Assembly (NCBI RefSeq): GCF_965204195.1
Contig: NZ_OZ241975.1
Coordinates: forward strand, 1,612,001-1,676,000
Source: Poriferisodalis sp965204195
GTDB lineage: Bacteria; Actinomycetota; Acidimicrobiia; Acidimicrobiales; Poriferisodalaceae
DNA length: 64,000 nucleotides
Direction: 5' to 3'
Shown here: positions 34,246 to 43,634 of the stretch, piece after piece
Numbering within the stretch: the stretch's first letter is position 1
How the letters are laid out: every line of letters starts with the position of its first letter
Notes under the pieces: generated by a model
What the model saw: only the letters and a program-made list of their open reading frames with translations
Databases searched by the model: none
Told to the model about the DNA's origin: nothing
Made by a program: the position numbers and the translations under genes

Positions 34246-35673
34246 ATGCAAACGCAGATGCTCATTGGAGGCGATTGGCGAGGCGCCGCTAGCGGCGAGC
34301 TGATCGACGTGCTCGATCCTGCCACCGGCGACGTTGCCGCTGGCGTCGCAGCAGGCACACCAGCCGATGCAGTGGCCGCGTGCGACGCGGCTGCTGCAGC
34401 GCAGCCTGGGTGGGCGGCCACCGCACCGCGTGTCCGCTCGGAGATCCTGCGCGACTCCCACCGCATCCTGATCGAGCACACCGACGAACTGGCCGACCTC
34501 ATCACGCTGGAGAACGGCAAGCCCCGCGCCGACGCCGTCGGCGAGGTGGCCTACGCCGCTGAGTTCTTCCGCTGGAACGCCGAGGAAGCCGTGCGCATCC
34601 ACGGCTCGATCAGCGTCGCGCCCTCGGGTGCCAACCGCATCATCACCCGCCACCCGCCTGTCGGCGTCGTGGCCATGATCACGCCCTGGAACTTCCCGGC
34701 CGCCATGATCACCCGCAAGCTCGCCCCGGCACTGGCCGCCGGCAACACGGTGGCCATCAAGCCGCCTCGGGAAGCCCCGCTGACCTCGCTGCGGGTCGCC
34801 GAGCTGCTGGCTGAGGCGGGGGTGCCGCCGGGCGTCGTCAATCTCGTGCCCACGGCCAACTCGGGCGCCTGGCTCGACGCTGTCGTGGATCACCGAGCGG
34901 TGCGGATGCTGTCGTTCACCGGCTCCACCGAAGTCGGCCGGGTGCTGCTGAAGCGCTGCGCCGACCGGGTGCTCAAGGTGGTGATGGAGCTCGGCGGCAA
35001 CGCGCCGTTCGTCGTGTTCGCCGACGCCGACCTCGAAGCCGCCACGTCCGGCGCCATGGTCGCCAAGATGCGCCACTCAGCCGAGACCTGCACGGCAGCC
35101 AACCGGTTCTTCGTGGAGGCACCGGTTCACGACGAGTTCGTCGAGCGGCTGGCGACGGAGATGGGCGCGATGAAGGTCGGCAACGGCAGCGATCCCGACG
35201 TCACCTGCGGCCCGATGATCAACGGCGCCTCGGTGCAGAACATCGATCGGCTGGTGCGCTCGGCAGTCGACGGGGGCGCCACCGCTGTCACCGGCGGCGC
35301 GGCCATCGACGGCCCGGGCTTCTTCTACGAGCCGACGGTGCTCGGCGGCGTGGAGCCTGGCGCGCCCATCACCCGCGAGGAGATATTCGGTCCCGTCGCA
35401 CCCATCTCCAGCTTCACTGACACCGACGCCATGATCGCCGCCGCCAACGACACCGAGATGGGCCTCATCGGCTACGTGTACACGCAGGACCTGGCCAAAG
35501 GCCTGGCAGTCAGCGAGCGCATCGAGGCCGGCATGATCGGCCTCAACCGTGGTGCTGTGTCTGACCCGGCGGCTCCCTTCGGAGGCATGAAGCAGTCGGG
35601 CCTAGGCCGCGAGGGTGCCAGCGAGGGCATCTACGAATTCTGCGAGACCCAGTACATCGCCGCCGAGTGGTAA
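34246..35673 (+). CDS. Aldehyde dehydrogenase (succinate-semialdehyde dehydrogenase-like)
   Basis: A 475-residue NAD(P)-dependent aldehyde dehydrogenase. Catalytic E248 (MELGGNAPF) and C282 (AETCTAANRF) are in place, along with PWNFP, the FTGSTEVGR nucleotide loop and the EEIFGPV C-terminal motif. The TENGKP-like LITLENGKPRADA and the GGMKQSGLGREG end are characteristic of GabD-type enzymes. The ATG at 34246 gives the usual N-terminus (LIGGDWRGAASG). Likely oxidises a short semialdehyde to the acid; succinate semialdehyde is a guess from family resemblance. Confidence 0.9.
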   Translation: MQTQMLIGGDWRGAASGELIDVLDPATGDVAAGVAAGTPADAVAACDAAAAAQPGWAATAPRVRSEILRDSHRILIEHTDELADLITLENGKPRADAVGEVAYAAEFFRWNAEEAVRIHGSISVAPSGANRIITRHPPVGVVAMITPWNFPAAMITRKLAPALAAGNTVAIKPPREAPLTSLRVAELLAEAGVPPGVVNLVPTANSGAWLDAVVDHRAVRMLSFTGSTEVGRVLLKRCADRVLKVVMELGGNAPFVVFADADLEAATSGAMVAKMRHSAETCTAANRFFVEAPVHDEFVERLATEMGAMKVGNGSDPDVTCGPMINGASVQNIDRLVRSAVDGGATAVTGGAAIDGPGFFYEPTVLGGVEPGAPITREEIFGPVAPISSFTDTDAMIAAANDTEMGLIGYVYTQDLAKGLAVSERIEAGMIGLNRGAVSDPAAPFGGMKQSGLGREGASEGIYEFCETQYIAAEW

Positions 35674-35691
35674 GCGGCTCGGCGCAGGCGC

Positions 35692-36486
35692 TCAGTCGAG
35701 GAAGCTGGGATCTCGCTCGACGACCTTGTCGTAGATCGGCTGGTAGCTGAACCAGCCGGCCAGCGGGCTGCCCGTCTGCGACGCCGTGAGCTTGGCGGAC
35801 TCGTGGCGGATCGAGATCGGCGTGCCGGCGGCTTCAGCCAGCAGCTGGCTCTGGCAGGTGCGCTCCATGGTGATGAACCACCACGCAGCCTCGTCGACGG
35901 TGTTGCCGACGGTGAGCAGCCCGTGGTTCTGCAGGATCACCGCCTTGCAGCTGCCGAGCGCCTGGCCAATGCGCTTGCCTTCGGACGTGTCGAGCACCAC
36001 GCCGGTGAAGTCGTCGAACAGGGCGTGGTCTTCGTAGAAGGCGCAGGCGTCCTGGGTTAGCGGGTCGAGCAGGCGGCCGAGGCTCGACCACGTCTTGCCG
36101 TACAGCGAGTGGGTGTGGGCGGCGGCGATCACGTCGGGCCGGGCCTTGTGCACTTCGCTGTGAATGGCGAAGGCCGCCTGGTTCAGCGGGTAGCGCCCCT
36201 CCACGATGTTGCCGTCGTGATCCACCAGCAGCAGGTCGGACACCTTGATCTGGCCGAAACCCACGCCGAACGGGTTGACCCAGAAATGGTCGGTCCATTC
36301 GGGGTCGCGCGCCGTGACGTGGCCGGCCACGCCCTCCTCGAAGCCGAACAGCGAGAACGCCCGGTACACCGAGGCGAGGCGCTCCTTACGGTGCTGCCGC
36401 TCGGCCTCGATCGTGTCGAACGTCGGCGCCTGCGGCATCGGGATCTCGGCGAAGGGGTCGGCGGCGGAGTCAGTAGTCGTCGTCAC
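35692..36486 (-). CDS. Class II aldolase/adducin family protein
   Basis: A 264-residue zinc-dependent aldolase-fold protein. The metal site is visible as AAHTHSLYG (two His) and the distal QNHGLLTVGNTVDEA. N-terminal YRAFSLFGFEEGVAGHVTARDP is typical of the family. I prefer the GTG at 36486 to the ATG at 36495, because a TACGAT box (36494-36499) overlaps that ATG and sits exactly seven bases before the GTG. Substrate unknown; members act on sugar phosphates or on aromatic and small keto acids, and some are decarboxylases. Confidence 0.85.
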   Translation of the reverse strand: MTTTTDSAADPFAEIPMPQAPTFDTIEAERQHRKERLASVYRAFSLFGFEEGVAGHVTARDPEWTDHFWVNPFGVGFGQIKVSDLLLVDHDGNIVEGRYPLNQAAFAIHSEVHKARPDVIAAAHTHSLYGKTWSSLGRLLDPLTQDACAFYEDHALFDDFTGVVLDTSEGKRIGQALGSCKAVILQNHGLLTVGNTVDEAAWWFITMERTCQSQLLAEAAGTPISIRHESAKLTASQTGSPLAGWFSYQPIYDKVVERDPSFLD

Positions 36487-36493
36487 GAGGGCC

Positions 36494-36499
36494 ATCGTA
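36494..36499 (-). promoter_or_regulatory. -10 box deciding the aldolase start
   Basis: TACGAT on the minus strand, seven bases before the GTG at 36486. It would place the transcription start on the GTG. Confidence 0.5.
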
Positions 36500-36608
36500 C
36501 GACGCTCGGGCCGCCGTGACCGAGGAGCTGTGCCGCGTCTTCGCAAAGGACGCCGGGCATCGCGGTCGTGACTTCGGCCGTGATTCGGCTACTGCGACTG
36601 CACCCGCG

Positions 36609-36614
36609 TAGTGT
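36609..36614 (+). promoter_or_regulatory. -10 box, leaderless start of CoA-transferase gene
   Basis: TAGTGT lies seven bases before the GTG at 36622, with no Shine-Dalgarno sequence. Confidence 0.5.
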
Positions 36615-36621
36615 CCACCCG

Positions 36622-38865
36622 GTGAGCAGGGACGACGCTGGTGCAGCGAGCGGCGCGCCCGTGCGGTGCCTTGGCGGCGTACGGGTGGTGGAGCTGACCA
36701 CAGGCATCGCCGGGCCGTACGCGGCGCGCTTCCTGGCCGATCAGGGCGCGGAAGTGGTCAAGGTGGAGCCGCCCGGCGGCGACCCGTACCGGTCCGACCC
36801 GGGCTTCCAGGCGGTCAGCCGCAACAAGCGCTCGGCGGTGCCCGACGGCGTCGAATGGGAACGAGCCCCGCTCCCGGCCGATGTCGACGGACCGCCGGCG
36901 TCTCTGCCCGGCATCCTGCGGCCGGCGTCGTCGTCGATGGCCACGCCGCCGCTGGGTGGACTGCTCGCTGGCGCCGATGTCGTGTTCGTGCCCGACGGTC
37001 CCACCGCTGCGGCCGTTCGAAGACATGCTCCGAGCGCGGTGATCATCTCGTGCCCGACCTGGGGCGACCGGGGACCGTACGCGACCCGTGCAGGCACCCC
37101 GTCGCAGGTGGCCGCCGTGACCGGCATCGGCTGGAACCAGATCAGCTACTCCGAAGGCCCCGTCGAGTTGGTGGTGCCGCTGGCCTCATACGGGGCCGGA
37201 ATGCTCGGGGCGATGGCAGCCGCAGCGGGCCTGTACGCACGGCGAGCCCACGGGTCGGCACCGACCTACACCGTTTCGGAGGTGTCCGGCTCGGGTGCCA
37301 TGCAGATCGGCGACTTCGAAGTGCCCGAGATGGCCGACCTCGACCGCGACGGCTCCTGCCCGCTCGGCTCGGCCGGCCGGCTTCCCGTGTACCGGCTGTT
37401 CCGGGCCGCCGACGACCGCTGGATGTTCGTGGCCTGCGGCACCTATCCCTTCTACGTGGCGATGCTGCGAGCCCTCGGCCGCGAAGACCTGCTGGGCGAT
37501 GAGCGGTTCCCGGACCCGCCGTGGGGCCTGCTCGATCTCGAGCCGCTGGCGGAGATCACGCCGATCCTCGAAGAGGCGTTCGCCCAGCGCACGCTTGCCG
37601 AGTGGCTCGAGGTCTTCGCAGTGCACGATGTGCCCTGCCAGCCGACCCAGACCCGCGACGAGTTCGTGGGCTCGGCGCTCGCGCAGGTCAACGGGCTCGA
37701 CACTGTGGTTGAGCACCCCGAACTCGGGACAGTGCGCACCCCGCCCCAGCCGATGTGGATCGACGGCACCGACGAGGTTGCGTTGCAGCCAGCACCGCGC
37801 CTCGGCGAGCACACCGCCGCAGTCGAAGCCGAGCTGGAAGCCGGTGCATGGCCGGCCCAAGCGGTATCGGACCCCTGGGTGCCGGGTACCGCACCGTTGC
37901 TCGGCGTCAACGCTGTCGACCTCAGCTCGTTCATCGCCGGACCGGTCATCACCCGCCATCTGGCGATGCTCGGTGCCGAGGTCATCAAGATCGAGCAGCC
38001 CGGCGGCGATCCGTTCCGCGTGCTCGGCCCGTATTTCAACGGCTGGAACCAATCGAAGCACTCGATCTGCCTCAACCTCAAAGACGCTGCCGATCACGTC
38101 GTCATGGCGCAGCTCGTGGCCGGCGCCGACGTCATCGTGGAGAACTTCCGCCCCGGCGTCGCGGCACGCCTCGGCGTCGCCGATGAGGATCTGCGGCGCA
38201 TCCGCCCCGATGCGGTGCTGGTGAAGAGCCCCGGTTACGGCCGCGACTCGTCAATGGCGGACGTGCCGGCCTTCGATCCGCTGCTGCAGGCTCTGGGCGG
38301 GATCATGGCGGCGCAGGGCGGCGATGACGAGCCGGTGTTCCTGACGGTGCCGGTGCACGACGCCGCCACGCCGATGATCGCCGCGTTCGGCGTGCTGTGC
38401 TCGCTGTACCGGCGGCAGGCCGACGGCCACGGAAGGACGGTGCGCACGTCTCTCACCCAGACGGTCATGGCAGCACAGGCAGCCGAGTTCGTGCAGTACG
38501 AAGGGCGGCCGCCTGCCGAGATGGGCGGCATGGACTACCGGGGCGCCGGCCCCGAGCGCACCTACCTCGAGGTGCCCGATGCCGACGGTCCCGAGTGGGT
38601 CTGGCGCCAGACGACACCCGAGGGCACCAGCGACCTGCCGGTCGAGCGGCGCGGCTTCGTGGGGTCCGCAGTCGCCGTCGATAACAGCCACGTCGTCGAC
38701 CTGCCCGAGACCGAGTGGGGCCCGATGATCCAGCTCGGCTCCCTCGTCGGCGGCATCGACGTGACAATGCGCCGAGCCCCCTACCTGGACGAGCACCGAG
38801 CAGAGATCACCGCCGAGCTCGCCACGCCCGGGGACTCCGGCACGCAGCCTGCGGCAGCCGACTGA
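36622..38865 (+). CDS. Tandem fused CaiB/BaiF (class III) CoA-transferase
   Basis: A 747-residue protein made of two family III CoA-transferase domains, about 1-390 and 415-747. Each begins with the (V)xLxxxIAGP...FLADxGAEVVKVEPPGGDP signature. The second domain keeps the catalytic Asp in FDPLLQALGGIM; in the first the corresponding segment reads AGTPSQVAAVTGI, so the nucleophile is lost and that half is probably structural. The first domain also lacks part of the usual central region. The GTG start is leaderless by pattern. Upstream of a CoxL-like hydroxylase gene by 50 bases on the same strand, suggesting a shared catabolic route. Confidence 0.85.
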   Translation: MSRDDAGAASGAPVRCLGGVRVVELTTGIAGPYAARFLADQGAEVVKVEPPGGDPYRSDPGFQAVSRNKRSAVPDGVEWERAPLPADVDGPPASLPGILRPASSSMATPPLGGLLAGADVVFVPDGPTAAAVRRHAPSAVIISCPTWGDRGPYATRAGTPSQVAAVTGIGWNQISYSEGPVELVVPLASYGAGMLGAMAAAAGLYARRAHGSAPTYTVSEVSGSGAMQIGDFEVPEMADLDRDGSCPLGSAGRLPVYRLFRAADDRWMFVACGTYPFYVAMLRALGREDLLGDERFPDPPWGLLDLEPLAEITPILEEAFAQRTLAEWLEVFAVHDVPCQPTQTRDEFVGSALAQVNGLDTVVEHPELGTVRTPPQPMWIDGTDEVALQPAPRLGEHTAAVEAELEAGAWPAQAVSDPWVPGTAPLLGVNAVDLSSFIAGPVITRHLAMLGAEVIKIEQPGGDPFRVLGPYFNGWNQSKHSICLNLKDAADHVVMAQLVAGADVIVENFRPGVAARLGVADEDLRRIRPDAVLVKSPGYGRDSSMADVPAFDPLLQALGGIMAAQGGDDEPVFLTVPVHDAATPMIAAFGVLCSLYRRQADGHGRTVRTSLTQTVMAAQAAEFVQYEGRPPAEMGGMDYRGAGPERTYLEVPDADGPEWVWRQTTPEGTSDLPVERRGFVGSAVAVDNSHVVDLPETEWGPMIQLGSLVGGIDVTMRRAPYLDEHRAEITAELATPGDSGTQPAAAD

Positions 38866-38903
38866 AGGTTCCGACTCGGCTCGAACAGCGGAATCTGCGT
38901 CAC

Positions 38904-38909
38904 TACGGT
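38904..38909 (+). promoter_or_regulatory. -10 box, leaderless start of second CoxL-like gene
   Basis: TACGGT lies six bases before the ATG at 38916; no Shine-Dalgarno sequence. It falls in the 50-base gap after the CoA-transferase gene. Confidence 0.45.
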
Positions 38910-38915
38910 GAGCCC

Positions 38916-41264
38916 ATGGCCATGGCGCGACTTGCCTCCGAGGATCTGCCGATGCTGCGCGGCACGGCAGCCTTCACCGCCGATCTGCCGTTGCCCGAGG
39001 GCTGCTTGCACGCAGCGTTCGTGCGCTCGACGGTGGCCCACGGCGACCTGCGCAGCGTCGATCTGCGCGAGGCCGAGCAGGCGCCAGGCGTCGTCGCCGT
39101 CTTCGAAGCGGCTGGGCTGGGGTTGGAGCCGCTGGAGTACTACCGGGCCACCACGCTCGGCGGCCAGATGGCCCGGCCGCTGCTGGCCACCGAGCGCGTC
39201 CGGTTCGTCGGTGAGCCGATTGCCGTCGTGCTGGCCGACTCGCCCAGCCACGCGCTCGACGCCGCCGAACTGGTCGCTGTCGAGACAGACGATCTGCCGG
39301 CGGTCGTCGACGCCGAGCAGGCTGCAGCCGGCGACGTGCTGCTGTTCCCCGATGCGGGAACGAACGTAGTGCGGCCGCTGGATCCGCCCGACGGCGGCGG
39401 CTTCCTGTCACCGCCCACCGAACTTGACGATGCAGCTGCACCTCCTGCCGAACCCGGTGAGGATCCCTGCGACGGCGCGCAGTGTGTCGTGGAGCTGGTC
39501 TGCGAGAACGACCGGCTCACCTCGCTGCCAATCGAGCCGTGCGCCATCGTCGCGACGCCCTTCGAGCTGCTCCGGGGCACGCCGCTGGCGCAGGGTGCTT
39601 CGTCTGACTGCGAACTGGACATCTGGAGCACCGGCCAGGGCGTGCACAGCGCGCCGTACCTGTACCGGCGTTTGCTGGGCATCCCGGTCACCGCGGTGCG
39701 GCTCCGCGAACCGCAGGTCGGCGGCGGGTTCGGCGGCCGGGGCGACCCCATGCCGGAGTTCTTCGTGGTGGCCCGGGCCGCCCAGCTGCTCGAACGCCCG
39801 GTTCGCTGGGTGCAGAGCCGCCAGGAGCAGTTCGTCTCCATGCCCTACGGGCGGGGCCAGCGGCACCGCATCCGGATGGGTTTCGACCCCGACGGCCGCA
39901 TCGTCGGGATCGACGTGGTCATGTGGTGCGACGCCGGTGCGTACCCGCACATGGCACCGATGCTGACCGCGGCCAGCTACCGCCAGAGCACCGGCCTGTA
40001 CCGCGTGCCGCGGCTGCGCTACCGCATCAGCTCCGCGGTCACGAACGCCCCGCCCACCGGTGCCTACCGCGGCGCCGGCCAGCCCGAGGTGAACGCAGCG
40101 CTCGAACGGGCCATCGACGCCGGCGCCCGCAGGCTCGGCCTAGATCCTGCCGACGTTCGCCGCCGGAACCTCTTGCGTGCTGACGAGCTGCCGTTCGACA
40201 CGGGCACCGGCATCGTGCTCGACAGCGGCGACCCGCATCGCGCGCTCGATGCTGCCCAGGAGCTCATCGACGCCGAACGCTGGCAGGCGCTGGCAGTCGA
40301 GCGCCGAGCAGCCGGCGGTCGCTCGGCACTGATCGGGATCGGGTACGGCTGCTACAGCCAGAGCGCAGGCAGCGGCGACGATCCTGACTACGCCTCGCTG
40401 GAGCTGGGCACCGACGGGAGCGTGCTGGTCACTTGCGGCAGTCACGGCCACGGCCAGGGTCATCACAGCCTGTGGGCCCAGATCACCAGCGCCCGGGTCG
40501 GGATCGCCGAAGGCGCCGTACGGGTGAACGACGCCGATTCGGTGACGTCGTCCTACGGCGGGGTGACCGGCGGTTCGCGCACCGCGACGGTGCTGGGCAG
40601 CCAGATCGCCGAAGCCGCGACCGAGCTGCGTACCCGCATCTGCGAAGTGGCGGGAGAACTGCTTGAGGCCAGCCCCGCAGACATCAGCCTCACCCCCGAC
40701 GGTGCGCACGTAGCCGGCGTGCCGTCCCGGCTGACGAGCTGGACCGACATTGCCGCAGCCGCACCGGAGGGAATCAGCGCCACCGTCACCGAGCGCAGCG
40801 CCGAGGTGACCCATCCCTACGGCACCCACGCCGCGGTCGTCGAGGTCGATGCGGAGACAGGCCGTGTCGAGCTGCTGGCGTTCGCCGCGGTGGACGACTG
40901 CGGGCGGATGCTGTCGGAGGCATCTGTCGAGGGCCAGCAGCACGGCGGCGCGGTTGCCGGCATTTCCCAAGCGCTGATGGAGGCAGGGCAGTGGGACGCC
41001 GACGGCACCCCCCGCACCACCACGCTCGTCGACTATCTGATCCCTGCCGCAGCCGATGTGCCCTCCATCGACACTGCCCGGCTCGGCACGCCGACCGAGC
41101 GCAACGAGCTCGGTACCCGCGGCATCGGTGAGAACGGGGCCATCGCCGCCCCACCCGCCGTGCAGAACGCCGTCATCGACGCGGTCGCCCACCTCGGCGT
41201 CACCCACATCGACATCCCGCTCACACCCCAGCGCGTCTGGGAAGCGATTCGAGCCGCTCAATAG
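38916..41264 (+). CDS. Xanthine dehydrogenase family large subunit, second CoxL-like copy
   Basis: A 782-residue molybdenum hydroxylase subunit, distantly related to the one at 10821-13259. It begins directly at ARLASEDLPMLRGTAAFTADL, has a QVGGGFGGRGDPM Mo-cofactor segment, the form II loop AYRGAGQ and a C-terminal GIGENGAIAAPPAVQNAVIDAV with the catalytic Glu. Again no FAD or [2Fe-2S] subunit gene is adjacent. Between a CoA-transferase and a MetY-like gene. Substrate unknown. Confidence 0.85.
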   Translation: MAMARLASEDLPMLRGTAAFTADLPLPEGCLHAAFVRSTVAHGDLRSVDLREAEQAPGVVAVFEAAGLGLEPLEYYRATTLGGQMARPLLATERVRFVGEPIAVVLADSPSHALDAAELVAVETDDLPAVVDAEQAAAGDVLLFPDAGTNVVRPLDPPDGGGFLSPPTELDDAAAPPAEPGEDPCDGAQCVVELVCENDRLTSLPIEPCAIVATPFELLRGTPLAQGASSDCELDIWSTGQGVHSAPYLYRRLLGIPVTAVRLREPQVGGGFGGRGDPMPEFFVVARAAQLLERPVRWVQSRQEQFVSMPYGRGQRHRIRMGFDPDGRIVGIDVVMWCDAGAYPHMAPMLTAASYRQSTGLYRVPRLRYRISSAVTNAPPTGAYRGAGQPEVNAALERAIDAGARRLGLDPADVRRRNLLRADELPFDTGTGIVLDSGDPHRALDAAQELIDAERWQALAVERRAAGGRSALIGIGYGCYSQSAGSGDDPDYASLELGTDGSVLVTCGSHGHGQGHHSLWAQITSARVGIAEGAVRVNDADSVTSSYGGVTGGSRTATVLGSQIAEAATELRTRICEVAGELLEASPADISLTPDGAHVAGVPSRLTSWTDIAAAAPEGISATVTERSAEVTHPYGTHAAVVEVDAETGRVELLAFAAVDDCGRMLSEASVEGQQHGGAVAGISQALMEAGQWDADGTPRTTTLVDYLIPAAADVPSIDTARLGTPTERNELGTRGIGENGAIAAPPAVQNAVIDAVAHLGVTHIDIPLTPQRVWEAIRAAQ

Positions 41265-41307
41265 CAAAGCAGTGCTTGAATGCAGGCAAGCGACCCCGGA
41301 GGCACCC

Positions 41308-42603
41308 ATGGTCGAGCCGGATTTCCTGCACTTCGATACGCTGGCGCTGCACGCCGGCCAGCGGCCCGACCCGACCACCGGGGCGCGAGCCGTGCCGATC
41401 TACCAGACCACATCGTTCAGTTTCACCGACACCGAGCAGGCGGCCAGCCTGTTCAACCTCGAGATCCCCGGCCACATCTACAGCCGCATCTCCAATCCCA
41501 CCGTTGCCGTGCTCGAGGAGCGGATCGCCGCGCTCGAGGGCGGCGTCGGCGCGGTCTGCACGGCCAGCGGCATGGCGGCGTTCCACCTGGCATGCGCCAC
41601 GATCGCCTCAGCGGGCGACCACATCGTGGCCAGCCGCAACATCTACGGCGGCACCCACAACATCCTGAGCCTGACGCTGCCCCGCTTCGGCATCACCACG
41701 ACATTCGTCGATCCCCGCGATCTCGACGCGTGGCGCAATGCCATCCAGCCCAACACCAAGGTGCTGTTCGCCGAAACGCTGGGCAACCCCAACATCGAGG
41801 TGCTCGACGTGCCGGCCGTCGCCGCGGTGGCCCACGAGGCCGACCTGCCGCTGATGCTCGACGCCACGTTCACCACGCCGCACCTGATGCGGCCCATCGA
41901 GCTGGGTGCAGACATCGTGATGCACAGCGCCACCAAGTTCCTCGGCGGCCACGGCGTGGCTATCGGCGGCGTCGTGGTGGACGGCGGGCGCTTCGACTGG
42001 GCCGCGTCGGGCAAGTTCCCGACGCTCAGCGAGCCTTATGCGGGCTACCACGGCATCGCCTTCACCGACGAGTACGGGCCGCAGGCGCTTTCGATGCGGG
42101 CCCGAGCTGAGGGGCTGCGCGACTTCGGCGCCGCCATGAGCCCGGCGGTGGCGTTCCACCTGCTGCAGGGCGTCGAGACCCTCCCGCTGCGCATGGACCG
42201 CCATGTCGCCAACACCGAGGCCGTGATCGAGTTCCTCACCTCTCACGATGCCGTGAGCTGGGTGAGCCACCCGTCGGTGCCGTCGCACCCCGACCACGAG
42301 CTGGCCAAGCGGCTGCTGCCGCGGGGCGCCGGCGCGATCCTGAGCTTCGGCGTCGAAGGCGGGCGCGAGGCCGGGCGGCGGTTCATCGAAGCAGTGCGGC
42401 TGGCGTCGCATCTGGCCAACGTGGGCGACGCCAAGACGCTCGTGATCCATCCCGCCAGCACCACCCACCAGCAGATGAGCGCTGAGGATCTGGTCGCCGC
42501 CGGCGTCGGCGAGGACCTGGTGCGGCTGTCGGTGGGCCTCGAGCACCCGGGCGACATCATCTCGGACCTGTCCCGCGCCCTGCGGGCATCGCAGAAGGGC
42601 TGA
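41308..42603 (+). CDS. metY: O-acetylhomoserine sulfhydrylase/aminocarboxypropyltransferase-like PLP enzyme
   Basis: A 431-residue Cys/Met-metabolism PLP enzyme. The N-terminus FDTLALHAGQRPDPTTGARAVPIYQTTSFSF is characteristic of MetY. The PLP Lys is in MHSATKFLGGHG (~210). The C-terminal TLVIHPASTTHQQM...RLSVGLEH motif is complete. It converts O-acetylhomoserine with sulfide (or another thiol) to homocysteine. The ATG follows GGAGG with a five-base spacer. An alpha/beta-hydrolase starts four bases after its stop; this partner is not a clear homoserine acetyltransferase, so the operon may not be purely for methionine synthesis. Confidence 0.9.
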   Translation: MVEPDFLHFDTLALHAGQRPDPTTGARAVPIYQTTSFSFTDTEQAASLFNLEIPGHIYSRISNPTVAVLEERIAALEGGVGAVCTASGMAAFHLACATIASAGDHIVASRNIYGGTHNILSLTLPRFGITTTFVDPRDLDAWRNAIQPNTKVLFAETLGNPNIEVLDVPAVAAVAHEADLPLMLDATFTTPHLMRPIELGADIVMHSATKFLGGHGVAIGGVVVDGGRFDWAASGKFPTLSEPYAGYHGIAFTDEYGPQALSMRARAEGLRDFGAAMSPAVAFHLLQGVETLPLRMDRHVANTEAVIEFLTSHDAVSWVSHPSVPSHPDHELAKRLLPRGAGAILSFGVEGGREAGRRFIEAVRLASHLANVGDAKTLVIHPASTTHQQMSAEDLVAAGVGEDLVRLSVGLEHPGDIISDLSRALRASQKG

Positions 42604-42607
42604 ACCG

Positions 42608-43438
42608 ATGACAGCGACCGAGACGTTTTCGCTTGATGTCCGTGACCATGCCGTCGGTGTGGCCGCCGGGGGAGTGGTGCCCGATGCGGCGTCGGCGGCC
42701 GAGGCGCCGGTGGTGCTGCTCGTGCACGGCGCAGGCATGAACCGCACGGTGTGGCAGCTGCAGACCCGCTGGCTGGCGCACCACGGCTACACACCGCTCG
42801 CCATCGACTTGCCGGGTCACGGCAACAGCGAGGGCGAGCCGCTCGGATCGGTGGCCGAGATGGCCGACTGGCTCGGCGACGCCATCACCGCCGTGGGGGA
42901 GCGGCTGGATTGCGCCCAGGTGCGTCTTGTCGGCCATTCGATGGGGTCGCTGGTCTGCACCGAGACGGCGGCCGCCGACGGTGATCGCATTGCTCGCCTG
43001 GTGCTGATGGGCACCGCAGCGGGAATGCCTGTGCATCCGGCGCTGCTGGGCGCTGCGGAGAAGAACGAGCTGCTGGCACCGGAGCTCATGACCGCATGGG
43101 GACACGGCAACCGGGCGCATGTCGCCACCAACCCCACGCCCGGGCTGTGGATGCTCGGCGGCAGCGTGGCCCTGCTGGAACGAGCCGACGACGGCGTGAT
43201 CCACGCCGACCTGTCTGCCTGCGCGGCCTACGAGGCCGGTGATGTCGCCGCCCGGGTCAAGTGCCCGGTGACGGTGATCGTGGGCAGCGAGGACAAGATG
43301 ACCCCGCCGCGGGCTGCAGCGCCACTGATCGCCGATTTCGCCGACTGCGATGTGATCCATCTCGCCGGGGCTGGCCACATGATGATGAACGAGGATCCCG
43401 CCGCGGTGCGCCGAGCGCTGGCCGCTGCCCTCGCCTGA
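42608..43438 (+). CDS. Alpha/beta-fold hydrolase
   Basis: A 276-residue serine hydrolase. Oxyanion region LLVHGAGMNRTVW, nucleophile elbow GHSMGS (~118), acid in VGSEDKMTPP (~225) and base in AGHMMM (~258) are all seen. It starts four bases after the MetY stop codon and is thus in the same operon. Esterase, lactonase or C-C hydrolase are all possible; substrate unknown. Confidence 0.88.
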   Translation: MTATETFSLDVRDHAVGVAAGGVVPDAASAAEAPVVLLVHGAGMNRTVWQLQTRWLAHHGYTPLAIDLPGHGNSEGEPLGSVAEMADWLGDAITAVGERLDCAQVRLVGHSMGSLVCTETAAADGDRIARLVLMGTAAGMPVHPALLGAAEKNELLAPELMTAWGHGNRAHVATNPTPGLWMLGGSVALLERADDGVIHADLSACAAYEAGDVAARVKCPVTVIVGSEDKMTPPRAAAPLIADFADCDVIHLAGAGHMMMNEDPAAVRRALAAALA

Positions 43439-43634
43439 CGGCAGCCGGAATCGACGAACTTCGGGAGTGCGGCGCCCTGCGGCGCTCGTTGCCGTGCTCG
43501 TCGCTGCGGCATCTGCGGTTCGCGCTGTGCATGCCGTGCGCGCTTCGCGCGGTGCTGTTTGTGCGCGGCCCTCGCACGGCTGCCATCATGTGCCGGCGGC
43601 AATGTGACACGACCTGCCGCAGAAGGAGCCGGAC
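43439..43634. other. Intergenic region before the MaoC pair
   Basis: About 200 bases with no gene. AGAAGGAG just before the ATG at 43635 is the ribosome site for the first MaoC gene. Several GCG-rich inverted segments occur, but no clear terminator. Confidence 0.4.

Noticed and set aside
33409..35076. Long minus-strand open frame over the oxygenase and aldehyde dehydrogenase
   Set aside because: Both plus-strand genes have clear catalytic motifs; the antisense frame has none.
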